A stretch of 64,000 bases of DNA, taken from positions 6,014,001 through 6,078,000 of the forward strand of contig NZ_CP030051.1 in NCBI RefSeq assembly GCF_004114975.1, given 5' to 3'. The translations under genes were made by a program, and so were the position numbers. Source of the DNA: Bradyrhizobium guangdongense. GTDB lineage: Bacteria; Pseudomonadota; Alphaproteobacteria; Rhizobiales; Xanthobacteraceae. This document shows, piece after piece, positions 16,692 through 27,951 of this stretch (its first letter is position 1; each line of letters opens with the position of its first letter). The notes beneath the pieces were generated by a model that made no database searches, was not told the DNA's origin, and worked only from the letters and a program-made list of their open reading frames with translations.

Positions 16692-17990
16692 ATGCTCCAG
16701 ACCCGATTTGCGATCGCGGCCGCCGCGCTTGTCGCGCTCGCCGTTCCCGCCTCCGCCCAGTTCGCGCCGCCGCCACGGCCTGCTGCGCCCAAGATCACCG
16801 CGCCTTCGCCGCGCGCGGCCTCGTGCCACAATGGGGCGAGCTTCGATCGTTTCCTCGCTGACGTGAAGAGCCAGGCGGTCGCCGCAGGCGTGTCGCAGCG
16901 AACGATAGCGGAGACTTCGCCCTACCTCGTCTACGACCAGGGCATCGTCAACCGCGACCGCGGCCAGCGCGTGTTCGGCCAGCTCTTCACCGAATTCGCC
17001 GGCCGCATGGCCGCGCCCTATCGGATGCAGAACGGCCAGCAGCACATCAAGCGGCACGCAGCGGCGTTCGCCCGTGCCGAAAAGGAATATGGCGTGCCGC
17101 CGGCGGTGATCGCCGCGTTCTGGGGCCTGGAGAGCGACTTCGGCGCCAACATGGGCAATCTGCCGACGCTGAAATCGCTGGTGTCGCTCGCTTACGATTG
17201 CCGCCGTTCCGAGATGTTCGTGAACGAGACCATCGCCGCGCTGAAGATCATCGACCGCGGCGATCTCACGCCCGAGGAGATGATCGGCTCCTGGGCCGGC
17301 GAGCTCGGCCAGACCCAGTTCCTGCCGACTCACTACGTCAACTACGCCGTCGATTACGACGGCGACGGGCGGCGCGATCTCCTGCGCAGCGAGGACGACG
17401 TGATCGGCTCGACCGCGAACTACATCGCCAACGGCTTGAAGTGGCGGCGCGGCGAGCCGTGGCTGGAAGAGATCAAGGTGCCCTCGAGCCTGCCGTGGGA
17501 GCAGACCGATCTCAGCATTCAGCTGCCGCGTTCGAAATGGGCGCAGCTCGGCGTCACCTATCCCGACGGCCGGCCGCTGCCGAACGACAATCTCGCAGCT
17601 TCCGTGCTGTTGCCGATGGGACGCAATGGGCCGGCCTTCATGGCCTATGCGAACTTCGCCGCTTATACGGAGTGGAATAACTCGCTGATCTATTCGACCA
17701 CCGCGGGTTATCTCGCCTCGCGCATTGCGGGTGCACCGCCGATGCGCAAGCCTTCCGGACCGGTCGCGCAATTGCCGTTCAACGAGCTCAAGGAATTGCA
17801 GCAATTGCTGGTGCGCGCCGGCTTCAATGTCGGCAAGGTCGACGGCGTGCTGGGCCAGCAGAGCCGCGCCGCCGTGAAGGCGATGCAGATCAAATACGGC
17901 CTCCCCGCCGATTCGTGGCCGACCGCAGAGCTCCTGGCCCGGATGCGCGGCGGCACCGCACAGGCGCAGCCAACGGCGACGGTCCGCTAA
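16692..17990 (+). CDS. Lytic murein transglycosylase (MltB-type) with peptidoglycan-binding domain
   Basis: The 432-residue protein has a signal peptide (to about A22, ASAQF). A lytic transglycosylase domain spans about residues 50-345, with the catalytic glutamate in WGLESDFGANMG and the family motif GSWAGELGQTQFLPTHYVNYAVDYDGDG. A C-terminal peptidoglycan-binding domain spans about 362-420 (ELQQLLVRAGFNVGKVDGVLG). It cleaves the glycan strand of murein with formation of 1,6-anhydroMurNAc in the periplasm. There is no lipobox, so it is a soluble form, unlike E. coli MltB. It is followed by a dispersed repeat. Confidence 0.92.
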   Translation: MLQTRFAIAAAALVALAVPASAQFAPPPRPAAPKITAPSPRAASCHNGASFDRFLADVKSQAVAAGVSQRTIAETSPYLVYDQGIVNRDRGQRVFGQLFTEFAGRMAAPYRMQNGQQHIKRHAAAFARAEKEYGVPPAVIAAFWGLESDFGANMGNLPTLKSLVSLAYDCRRSEMFVNETIAALKIIDRGDLTPEEMIGSWAGELGQTQFLPTHYVNYAVDYDGDGRRDLLRSEDDVIGSTANYIANGLKWRRGEPWLEEIKVPSSLPWEQTDLSIQLPRSKWAQLGVTYPDGRPLPNDNLAASVLLPMGRNGPAFMAYANFAAYTEWNNSLIYSTTAGYLASRIAGAPPMRKPSGPVAQLPFNELKELQQLLVRAGFNVGKVDGVLGQQSRAAVKAMQIKYGLPADSWPTAELLARMRGGTAQAQPTATVR

Positions 17991-18000
17991 ATAATCTATC

Positions 18001-18110
18001 CGTAGTCATGCTCCGCGAAAGCGGAGCATCCAGTACGCCGCGACTCATCGGGTCAATCACAGCTCCCTCGACGTACTGGGTCGCCCGGTCAAGCCGGGCG
18101 AGGTAGAATT
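18001..18110. repeat. Dispersed palindromic repeat, family D
   Basis: The element contains the hairpin CTCCGC-GAAA-GCGGAG followed by CATCCAGTACGCC, and ends with CGTACTGGGTCGCCCGG and CGGTCAAGCCGGGCG. Arms GTACG/CGTAC link both halves. It lies in the 227-bp gap between the transglycosylase and DUF1993 genes. Confidence 0.65.
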
Positions 18111-18217
18111 ATCGCACCGCACAAGCCGCTTTTCGCGATTGTATTATTCCATGAGCCTCCCATGTGAGCGGCTCAGGTTTTCTCCTGAGATTTCCCACCC
18201 TTTGAAGCGAGCATCAC

Positions 18218-18721
18218 ATGTCCTTCTATGACGCCGTCGTCCCCGCCTATTTGCAAATGCTGAACAGCCTGACCGGCCTTCTGACCAAGGCCGAGGCGCA
18301 TTGCGCGGCTAAAAAGATCGACCCCAGCGTCCTGCTCGGCTCCCGCCTCTTCCCGGACATGCTGCCGCTGTCGAAGCAAATCCAGCTCGTCAGCGACTTT
18401 TCAGCCAAGGGGTGCGCACGTCTGACGCATACCGAGGTGCCGTCGATGCCGGACACCGAAAAGACCTTCGAGGAGCTGAAGCAGCGCCTCGCCAAGACCA
18501 TCGACTATGTGAAGTCGTTCAAGCCCGAGCAGTTCGAGGGGGCCGACGTCAAGGACGTCACCTTCCCGACCGGGCCAGACAAGACCACGACTCTCAAAGG
18601 CCAGCAGTTCCTGAGCGCGTTCTCGCTACCGAATTTCTATTTCCACTGCGCCACCGCTCACGGCATCCTGCGCCACAACGGCGTCGAGATCGGCAAGCGC
18701 GATTTCATGGGCCTGACCTGA
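18218..18721 (+). CDS. DUF1993 domain-containing protein
   Basis: The 167-residue protein (MSFYDAVVPAYLQMLNSLTG at the start; FSLPNFYFHCATAHGILRHN near the C-terminus) matches the DUF1993 family. That family is related to the DinB-like four-helix bundle metalloproteins. The conserved histidines in NFYFHCATAHGILRHNGV could be metal ligands. It is cytoplasmic, with no signal peptide, and preceded by the A-rich sequence GAAGCGAGCATC. It stands alone; the function is unknown. Confidence 0.88.
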   Translation: MSFYDAVVPAYLQMLNSLTGLLTKAEAHCAAKKIDPSVLLGSRLFPDMLPLSKQIQLVSDFSAKGCARLTHTEVPSMPDTEKTFEELKQRLAKTIDYVKSFKPEQFEGADVKDVTFPTGPDKTTTLKGQQFLSAFSLPNFYFHCATAHGILRHNGVEIGKRDFMGLT

Positions 18722-18901
18722 TTTGCGGATTCGCACGGCCCCGGCGGCCAAATTCTGCTGTCGCAGCCGGAATTGCACATGAATTATGCTGCGCGGAGCC
18801 TGCCGCGCAGCTCGCCTGCACTTTCCGTATGGCTCATCCCTTGCGCCTGATGTCGCAATGCACAAGTGTTCCGGACCTCTTAACCCCTGGAAGCACCCTC
18901 A

Positions 18902-20002
18902 ATGAGCCGCCCCACCAAATTGTTTGAGACCTACAAGCTCGGCCCGATCGCGCTGGCCAACCGCGTGGTGATGGCGCCGCTGACGCGCAACCGCGCCGCG
19001 CCCGGCACCTTTGTCCCCTCCCCGCTCGCGGCGGAGTATTACGGCCAGCGCGCCTCTGCAGGCCTCCTGATCACCGAAGCGAGCCAGGTCTCGCAACAGG
19101 GCCAGGGCTATCAGGACACGCCCGGCATCTACAGCAAGGAGCAGGTCGCCGGCTGGCGCAAGGTCACCGACAAGGTGCATGAGCGCGGCGGCAAGATCTT
19201 CATCCAGCTCTGGCATGTCGGCCGCATCTCGCATGTCGATCTCCAGGCGGGTGGCGCAGCCCCGGTGGCGCCGAGCGCGATCCGCGCCAAGGGCAAGACC
19301 TTCGTCAACGGCACCTTCGCCGACGTCTCCGAGCCTCGCGCCCTCGAGCTCTCCGAAATTCCAGGGATCATCGACGACTTCAAGCGCGCCACGAAGAATG
19401 CGCTGGAAGCCGGGTTCGACGGCGTCGAAATCCACGGCGCCAACGGCTATCTGCTCGACCAGTTCGCCAAGGACGGCGCCAACAAGCGGACCGATGCCTA
19501 TGGCGGCTCGATCGAGAACCGCGCGAAGCTGATGCTGGAAGTCTCCAGGGCCGTCGCGGCCGAAGCCGGCGCCGACCGCACCGGCATCCGCATTTCGCCG
19601 GTGACGCCGGCCAACGACATCTCGGATTCCAACCCGCAAGCGCTGTTCGACTACATCACCGACGGCCTCAACGCCTTGAAGCTCGTCTATCTCCACGTCG
19701 TCGAGGGCGCCACCGGCGGCCCGCGCGACTTCGCGCCGTTCGACTATACGTCCTTGCGCAAGCGCTTCTCGGGCGCCTACGTCGCCAACAACGGCTACGA
19801 TTTCGATCTCGCCACCAAGGTGCTCGAGGCGAACGCCGCCGATTTGATCGCGTTCGGCAAGCCGTTCATCTCCAATCCCGACCTGGTGGAGCGGCTGAAG
19901 AAGGGCGCGGCGCTGAACGATTGGGACAAGAACACGTTCTACGGCGGCGGCGCCAAGGGCTACACGGACTACCCGACGCTGGCGGCCGAGCCGGCGGAAT
20001 AG
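18902..20002 (+). CDS. Alkene reductase, old yellow enzyme family
   Basis: The 366-residue flavoprotein has the OYE TIM-barrel throughout. It opens with LFETYKLGPIALANRVVMAPLTRNRA; the substrate-binding H-x-x-N pair is present in VEIHGANGYLLDQF; AYGGSIENRA and the C-terminal FGKPFISNPDLVERL phosphate-binding segment follow. It reduces activated C=C bonds of enones, nitro-olefins or nitrate esters with NADPH and FMN, like NemA or XenB. A 180-bp upstream gap has no obvious operator, and a hairpin pair follows the stop codon. Its natural substrate cannot be assigned. Confidence 0.93.
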   Translation: MSRPTKLFETYKLGPIALANRVVMAPLTRNRAAPGTFVPSPLAAEYYGQRASAGLLITEASQVSQQGQGYQDTPGIYSKEQVAGWRKVTDKVHERGGKIFIQLWHVGRISHVDLQAGGAAPVAPSAIRAKGKTFVNGTFADVSEPRALELSEIPGIIDDFKRATKNALEAGFDGVEIHGANGYLLDQFAKDGANKRTDAYGGSIENRAKLMLEVSRAVAAEAGADRTGIRISPVTPANDISDSNPQALFDYITDGLNALKLVYLHVVEGATGGPRDFAPFDYTSLRKRFSGAYVANNGYDFDLATKVLEANAADLIAFGKPFISNPDLVERLKKGAALNDWDKNTFYGGGAKGYTDYPTLAAEPAE

Positions 20003-20013
20003 CTTTTCTTCCC

Positions 20014-20073
20014 CCTCTCCCCGCTTGCGGGGGAGAGGTAAGAAACAAAAAGGCCGGGATCGCTCCCGGCCTT
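20014..20073 (+). terminator. Double hairpin after the OYE gene
   Basis: The first hairpin pairs CCTCTCCCCGC (20014-20024) with GCGGGGGAGAGG (20027-20038), with one bulge. The second pairs AAGGCCGGGA (20050-20059) with TCCCGGCCTT (20064-20073) around TCGC and is followed by CGTTATT. The second hairpin is repeated almost identically at 21800-21821. Confidence 0.7.
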
Positions 20074-20131
20074 CGTTATTGACTACTCCCGCAATATTGC
20101 TGTGCCTCGGCATCCTTGCTCTAATGCGGCG

Positions 20132-20935
20132 ATGGATGACACCCAGACACTCGTTCGCCGCGCGACTGCAGCGGTCAATTCGGGCAAGCCCGACGAGGCG
20201 CAGCGTCTGTGCGAACAGGGCCTTGCCCGCGATCCCGGCGATCCGGTGCTGCATCATCTGCTGGCGGCCGTATTGTTCTCCAGAGGCGTCATCGGCCCGG
20301 CTCACGCGCATATCGACGTCAGTCTTGCCAAGCGGCCGAACAACGCGCCGGCGCGTCTGCTGGCCGCCCGCATCGCGCGCAGCGAAGGCCAGTTCGACGC
20401 GGCGCTCAGCCATCTCGATGCCGCGATCGCCGCCAGCCCGCAGCGCGAGATGTTCATCGAGAAGGCCCGGACGCTCGATATGGCGGGGCTGCGAGATCAG
20501 GCACGCGGCGCCTGGCAGGCAATCCTCAAGGTCATTCCTGGTCATCAGGAAGCAACGGCGCAGCTAGGACGGCTGGCCTGGGAGGATGGCGACCCCGCCA
20601 CCGCTGCAAACCTGCTCGCGCAAGCGACCGAGACGGACGCGCCGGCGTCCGTCTGGTTCAATCTTGGTCTCGCGCGCCAGGATTTGCGTGACCACGAGGG
20701 TGCAGCAAGAGCCTATCGCAAGGCGTTCGACCTCAAGCCCGACCATGCCGAGGCCGCGCTCAATCTCGGCATCGCCCTCCAGGAGACTGGAGACCTGGAT
20801 GCCGCCATGGATGCGTTCGGCAAGGCCTATCGCCTGCGTCCGCAGCTGTTCGGCTCCATCGCAATGGCGCTGACCTCCGCCCCTCACGGCCGGCTGTGGC
20901 TCGACGAGGATGCGCTGCGGCGCATGCTGGCATGA
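20132..20935 (+). CDS. TPR-repeat protein
   Basis: The frame starts at ATG 20132 (MDDTQTLVRRATAAVNSGKP), giving 267 residues; the longer in-frame start lies inside the preceding terminator region. Helical TPR-like units fill the protein, with the clearest at about residues 165-250 (NLGLARQDLRDHEGAARAYRKAFDLKPD, then NLGIALQETGDLDAAMDAFGKA). There is no signal peptide or membrane segment. It is likely a cytoplasmic scaffold protein of unknown partner. A rhizobial-type repeat follows at once. Confidence 0.78.
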   Translation: MDDTQTLVRRATAAVNSGKPDEAQRLCEQGLARDPGDPVLHHLLAAVLFSRGVIGPAHAHIDVSLAKRPNNAPARLLAARIARSEGQFDAALSHLDAAIAASPQREMFIEKARTLDMAGLRDQARGAWQAILKVIPGHQEATAQLGRLAWEDGDPATAANLLAQATETDAPASVWFNLGLARQDLRDHEGAARAYRKAFDLKPDHAEAALNLGIALQETGDLDAAMDAFGKAYRLRPQLFGSIAMALTSAPHGRLWLDEDALRRMLA

Positions 20936-20936
20936 T

Positions 20937-21018
20937 CCGGAAAAGTGCGAAGCGGTTTTCCGAAAAGATCATGCTCAAACAAAAACCTAAAGCGCGATGA
21001 TTCTCTCGTCGCACTTTA
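20937..21018. repeat. Dispersed repeat, family F (Rhizobiales type)
   Basis: The element contains CCGGAAAAGTGCGAAGCGG with its partial complement CCGCTTCGC...TTTTCCG arrangement (GGTTTTCCGAAAAGATCATG), then CAAAAACCTAAAGCGCGATG and GTCGCACTTTAGCGCG. The TAA stop of the neighbouring DUF6065-like gene lies inside its right end. Confidence 0.7.
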
Positions 21019-21726
21019 GCGCGTTAGGCGTCCACGTTTGGCGCGGAACTGCTTGCGGTAGACATTGGGCGCGGCCAGCACGTCGCCGACGACCTTCTCA
21101 TAGGACTTCCGGTGCGCCGCATCGAAGCTTTCGAACACGAGTTCGGGCGCCTGGCGTGGAACGGCAAAGCACTGCGCGACCGGCGTCCCTTTTTTCAGCA
21201 CGCCCGAAAAATCAGGCTTGACCCAGACGGCCGGAAAATTGATGCCGCCGTCGTGAAAACGGTCGGCATCGACGAGGCCCGAAACGAGGCGGAACGGCAG
21301 GTCGTCTCGGTTGACGGGATGTGTCGCGAACAGCGACCAGCCGGGCTCGAGCTCGATGGTCCAGAAACTGTTGAACTTGAGCGCGGATCGTCCATTCGAG
21401 AACGGTGCCGCGGCAAATTGCGCGACAGGGTGGAAACTGAGCGGTGCGCGCGGATGCCCCGCCGTCTCCGGCTCGGGGATGTCCCAATCCCACGAAAATT
21501 CGCCGCCGTCGATCCTGATGTCGCACGGCAGCGGAATCATGACCCCGTAAGCCATCGCATCGACGAAGGGCGGGCACTGCTTGACGGTGCGGATGTCGCG
21601 GCCGTGGATCTCCGAATGCGCCGTGGCGGGCATCGCCCGCAGCCAGTCCGGCAAGGCGCTGCGCGCCGGAAACGGGCGCAGCAGATGATCGGCCAGCCTT
21701 GGATCGCAACGGAAAATCATGCGCAT
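21016..21726 (-). CDS. DUF6065-like hypothetical protein
   Basis: The 236-residue protein has no signal peptide or membrane segment. It contains PATAHSEIHGRDIRTVKQCP, GWSLFATHPVNRDDLPFR, VDADRFHDGGINFPAVW and GVLKKGTPVAQCFAVPR. I associate this pattern with the DUF6065 family, sometimes found near tailoring or peptide-modification genes, but cannot check that here. The conserved His, Asp and Arg residues could form a cupin-like or oxygenase-like site. Its stop codon lies in the adjacent dispersed repeat. The function is unknown. Confidence 0.65.
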   Translation of the reverse strand: MRMIFRCDPRLADHLLRPFPARSALPDWLRAMPATAHSEIHGRDIRTVKQCPPFVDAMAYGVMIPLPCDIRIDGGEFSWDWDIPEPETAGHPRAPLSFHPVAQFAAAPFSNGRSALKFNSFWTIELEPGWSLFATHPVNRDDLPFRLVSGLVDADRFHDGGINFPAVWVKPDFSGVLKKGTPVAQCFAVPRQAPELVFESFDAAHRKSYEKVVGDVLAAPNVYRKQFRAKRGRLTR

Positions 21727-21796
21727 GGCGAAGTCTCGCGTCTGGGTCGGGGCCAGTTCAGATCACGGCCGCCGATAAGGCAAGAGGTCACACGAC

Positions 21797-21860
21797 AAAA
21801 GGCCGGGATCGCTCCCGGCCTCCTGTCTTCATGGTTGGCCGGGATCACCCCGGCCATGAT
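21797..21860 (-). terminator. Terminator hairpins after the glp operon
   Basis: On the minus strand, two GC-rich hairpins follow glpV. GGCCGGG/CCCGGCC arms occur at about 21837-21857, then AGGCCGGGA/TCCCGGCCT at 21800-21821, directly followed by TTTTGTCG. The second has the layout of an intrinsic terminator and would end the glpD-to-glpV transcript. Confidence 0.7.
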
Positions 21861-21872
21861 GATATCGGCGAA

Positions 21873-23654
<1,782 letters not shown>

Positions 23655-23729
23655 TAAGTTTCCTCCGGTTGAAGCGACAAACTAAATCCAGGCCCGGGTA
23701 GACCCCGGATCTGCTCTTTCTCGCAGGCC

Positions 23730-24059
23730 TCAGACGGTGCGAAAGATCACCACGCCCGAGGCAAGCGAAATCACTGTTGCGAGCCACAGGCTCGTTATTT
23801 CAAATCCTTCCTCTCCGATCGGAATCGTCGCGATCGGATCGGTACCGACGAGGCCGATCCACACCAGGTGGATGACGGCGGCCACGATCAGCGAGACGAA
23901 CAGGCGGTCGCCGCGCGTGGTCGGGATGCGCAGGATCCCGACGCGCTCGGCCTCGGGATAGACCGCCGCGAGCCAGGTCATGACGGCCAATGTGCACGCC
24001 AGCGCCACGAAGAAAATCGCGGTCGGCAGCGTCCAGGCCATCCATGCGATGGAGTCCAT
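23730..24059 (-). CDS. glpU: Small membrane protein GlpU (DUF2160)
   Basis: The 109-residue protein has three hydrophobic segments (about residues 7-32, 52-72 and 88-108) and matches the DUF2160 family, which occurs almost only in glycerol ABC transporter operons of alphaproteobacteria. Its role is unknown; it may stabilise the permease complex. It begins 9 bp after the glpQ stop and is followed by glpV. Confidence 0.9.
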   Translation of the reverse strand: MDSIAWMAWTLPTAIFFVALACTLAVMTWLAAVYPEAERVGILRIPTTRGDRLFVSLIVAAVIHLVWIGLVGTDPIATIPIGEEGFEITSLWLATVISLASGVVIFRTV

Positions 24060-24068
24060 GAAAACCTC

Positions 24069-24874
24069 CTACACCCGGCCGAGCGCGAAGCCGCGCGCGA
24101 TGTAGTTGCGGACGAACCAGATCACGAGTGCGCCCGGGATGATCGTGAGCACGCCGGCAGCCGCCAACAAGCCCCAGTCCATGCCGGCGGCGGAGACCGT
24201 GCGGGTCATGACCGCAGCGATCGGCTTGGCGTTGACCGAGGTCAGCGTCCGCGCCAGCAGCAGCTCGACCCAGGAAAACATGAAGCAGAAGAACGCGGCG
24301 ACGCCGATACCGCTTGCGATCAGCGGCACCAGGATCTTGATGAAGAAGCGCGGGAAGGAATAGCCGTCGAGGAAGGCGGTCTCGTCGATCTCGCGCGGCA
24401 CGCCGGAGACGAATCCTTCGAGGATCCACACCGCCAGCGGCACGTTGAAGATGCAGTGCGCAAGCGCGACCGCCCACGGCGTATCGAACAGCCCGATCGC
24501 CGAATAGAGGTTGAAGAACGGCAGGGCATAGACTGCGGCCGGCGCCATGCGGTTCGACAGCAGCCAGAAGAACAGATGCTTGTCGCCGAGGAAGCGGTAG
24601 CGCGAGAACGCGTAGGCGGCCGGCAAAGCCACCGAGATCGAGATGATGGTATTGATGACGACGTATTCGAGCGAGTTGATATAGCCGGAATACCAGCTCT
24701 CGTCGGTGAAGATGCGCCTGTAATGCTGCAGCGTCGGCGCATGCGGCCACAGCGTCATCGTCGAAATGATCTCGCCGTTGGTCTTGAAGCTCATGTTCAC
24801 GAGCCAGTAGATCGGCAGCATCAGGAAGATCAGGAACAGCCCCATGATGAGGCGGCGGCCGGGAATCGAGTGCA

Positions 24875-24875
<1 letters not shown>
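24069..24875 (-). CDS. glpQ: Glycerol ABC transporter permease GlpQ
   Basis: GlpQ is the second inner-membrane permease of the glycerol importer. The 268-residue protein starts with MHSIPGRRLIMGLFLIFLML and has six hydrophobic segments. The EAA loop that contacts the ATPases is seen in PREIDETAFLDGYSFPRFF. The start ATG (24873-24875) overlaps the glpP stop by one base (TGATG); a GTG one codon upstream is also possible. Coupling to glpP is expected. Confidence 0.92.
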
Positions 24876-25776
<901 letters not shown>

Positions 25777-25777
<1 letters not shown>

Positions 25778-26862
25778 CAGGCGGCTCCCTCCACCAGAAG
25801 GCTGTCGGCATAGACGTGGATGTGCGCGGGATTGAATTTCAGCCCGGCATTGCCGTCGGAGCCGGTGAAGCCGGCCGGCGCACGTGCCGCGATCTTGGCC
25901 TCGCCCACGCGCACGCGCGCGAAGCGGATGCGGCCGAGGTCGTCGATACGATCGATTTTTGCGGTGAGCAGGCCGGCTGCGGGCGCAACCGCCTCGACGA
26001 ATTCCGGACGTACGCCGATTTCGATCTTGGCGCCTGCCGGAAGGTTGTCGTAGCTGCGGTTCAGCGCGATGACATGGTCGCCGACCCTGGCTTCGCGCCC
26101 CTTCACCTCGGCCGGCAGGATGTTCATGCCGGGCGAGCCGATGAAATAGCCGACGAAGGTGTGGGCGGGCTTGTCGAACAGCTCGGCCGGCGTGCCGCTC
26201 TGCACCACGCGGCCGTCATGCATGACGACGACGGTGTCGGCGAAGGTCAGCGCCTCGGTCTGGTCGTGGGTGACATAGATCATCGTGAGGTCCAGCTCGC
26301 GATGCAGCGCCTTCAGCTTGGAACGAAGCTGCCATTTGAGCTCGGGATCGATCACCGTCAGTGGCTCGTCGAACAGCACGGCGGCGACGTCGGAGCGGAC
26401 CAGGCCACGGCCGAGCGAGATCTTCTGCTTGGCGTCGGCGGTCAGCCGCGTCGCCTTGCGATTCAGATAGGGCTCGAGGTCGAGCAGGCGGCCGATCTCG
26501 GCGACGCGCTTGTCGATCTCGGCCTTCGGCACGCCGCGGTTCTTCAGCGGAAACGCCAGGTTCTGCCCCACCGTCATCGTGTCGTAGATCACCGGAAACT
26601 GGAACACCTGGGCGATGTTGCGCTTCTGGGTTGACAGCGGTGTGATGTCCACCCCGTCGAACAGGATTTTCCCCCGCGACGGCGTGATGATGCCGGAGAT
26701 GACGTTGAGCAGCGTGGTCTTGCCGCAGCCTGACGGGCCGAGCAGCGCATAGGCGCCCCCCTGCCGCCAGGTCATGGTGACCGGCTTCAGCGCAAAGGTT
26801 TCCTGCGGCGCATCGTTGCCGCCGTAGGAATGAGCGAGATCGACGAGGTCAATGCGAGCCAT
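25777..26862 (-). CDS. glpT: Glycerol ABC transporter ATPase GlpT (degenerate signature motif)
   Basis: GlpT is one of the two different ATPases of the importer, 361 residues, with an ATPase domain (about 1-235) and a C-terminal OB-type regulatory domain. Walker A is GPSGCGKT (42-49), the Q-loop is Q87, Walker B is AVLFDEP (160-166) and the H-loop is H198 in YVTHDQ; all are intact. The ABC signature, normally LSGGQ, is replaced by LTADAKQK (139-146). GlpT can therefore supply the Walker and H-loop half of a composite site but not a normal signature. It lies 12 bp after glpS. Confidence 0.92.
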
Positions 26863-26874
26863 CGCGCATCTCCC

Positions 26875-27951
26875 TCAAGAACCGGGCGCCGCGACGAGGC
26901 GATCAGCCGCGTCGAAGACGAAGACGTCATTGGGATCGAGCACGGCGTCCAGCGTCTGGCCGGGCTCGAACTCGTGCACGCCGTGCAGCACCGCAACCCA
27001 GTTCGATCCGTCGCGGGTCAAATGCACGAAACTCTCCGAACCGGTGATCTCGGTCACCGTCACCGTGGCTTGGAAGGCGTGACGATCGGCCTCGCCATTG
27101 GCGAGTCCAAGCTGATGTGCGCGGAAGCCGACGCGATAGGCACCGTCGGCGAGCGACGAATAGAGGCCCGAGGCCGGCGAGGAGGTGCCGCCGGCATATT
27201 GCACGGAGCCGTTCTTCTTCTCGATACCGACGAGATTGAGCGGCGGGTCGGAGAAGACCTGGGCGACGCGCAGGGTCTGGGGCCGGCGGTAGACGTTGGT
27301 GGTCTCGCCGATCTGGAGCGCCTGCCCTTCCCACATGCAAACCGTATTGCCGCCGAGCAGCAGCGCCTCGGTCGGCTCGGTGGTGGCATAGACGAAGATC
27401 GCGCCCGAGGCCTCGAAGATGCGCGGCAATTCGGCGCGCAGCTCCTCACGCAGTTTGTAATCGAGATTGGCGAGCGGCTCGTCCAGCAGCACGAGATCGG
27501 CATCCTTGACCAGCGCGCGCGCGATCGCGGCGCGCTGCTGCTGGCCGCCCGAGAGCTGCAGCGGCGTGCGTTTCAGGAACGGCTCGAGCCGCAGCAATTT
27601 CGCGGCTTCCGCCACCCGCGTCTCGATCTCCTCGCGCGGCTTGCCCTGCACGCGCAGGGGCGAAGCGATGTTCTCGTAGACCGTGAGCGAGGGGTAATTG
27701 ATGAACTGCTGATAGACCATCGCGACCGAACGCTGGCGCACGTCGGCGCCGGTGACGTCCTTGCCGTTGACGAGCACCTTGCCCGACGTCGGCTTGTCGA
27801 GGCCGGCGAGCAGCCGCATGATCGAGGTCTTGCCCGACAGCGTCGGCCCGAGCAGCACGTTGAGCGTGCCGCTCTCGAGCGTCAGCGAGACGTCGCGGAT
27901 GTGCTGGACCCCATCGACGGTCCGGGTCACGTGATCGAGTGTCACGCTCAT
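26875..27951 (-). CDS. glpS: Glycerol ABC transporter ATPase GlpS (H-loop histidine missing)
   Basis: GlpS is the partner ATPase, 358 residues from the ATG complementary to 27949-27951 (MSVTLDHVTRTVDGVQHIRD). Walker A is GPTLSGKT (35-42), the Q-loop lies at 81-82, the signature LSGGQ (133-137) and Walker B LVLLDEP (153-159) are canonical. At the H-loop, where relatives have YVTHD, it reads YATTE, so the switch histidine is Thr191. This complements the loss in GlpT. The C-terminal part is a TOBE-type domain (about 240-355). Its start overlaps the glpD stop by 4 bp (ATGA). Confidence 0.92.
   Translation of the reverse strand: MSVTLDHVTRTVDGVQHIRDVSLTLESGTLNVLLGPTLSGKTSIMRLLAGLDKPTSGKVLVNGKDVTGADVRQRSVAMVYQQFINYPSLTVYENIASPLRVQGKPREEIETRVAEAAKLLRLEPFLKRTPLQLSGGQQQRAAIARALVKDADLVLLDEPLANLDYKLREELRAELPRIFEASGAIFVYATTEPTEALLLGGNTVCMWEGQALQIGETTNVYRRPQTLRVAQVFSDPPLNLVGIEKKNGSVQYAGGTSSPASGLYSSLADGAYRVGFRAHQLGLANGEADRHAFQATVTVTEITGSESFVHLTRDGSNWVAVLHGVHEFEPGQTLDAVLDPNDVFVFDAADRLVAAPGS

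Noticed and set aside
18899..20545. Minus-strand frame of 548 codons opposite the OYE gene
   Set aside because: Antisense shadow with no domain; it crosses the terminators that follow the OYE gene.
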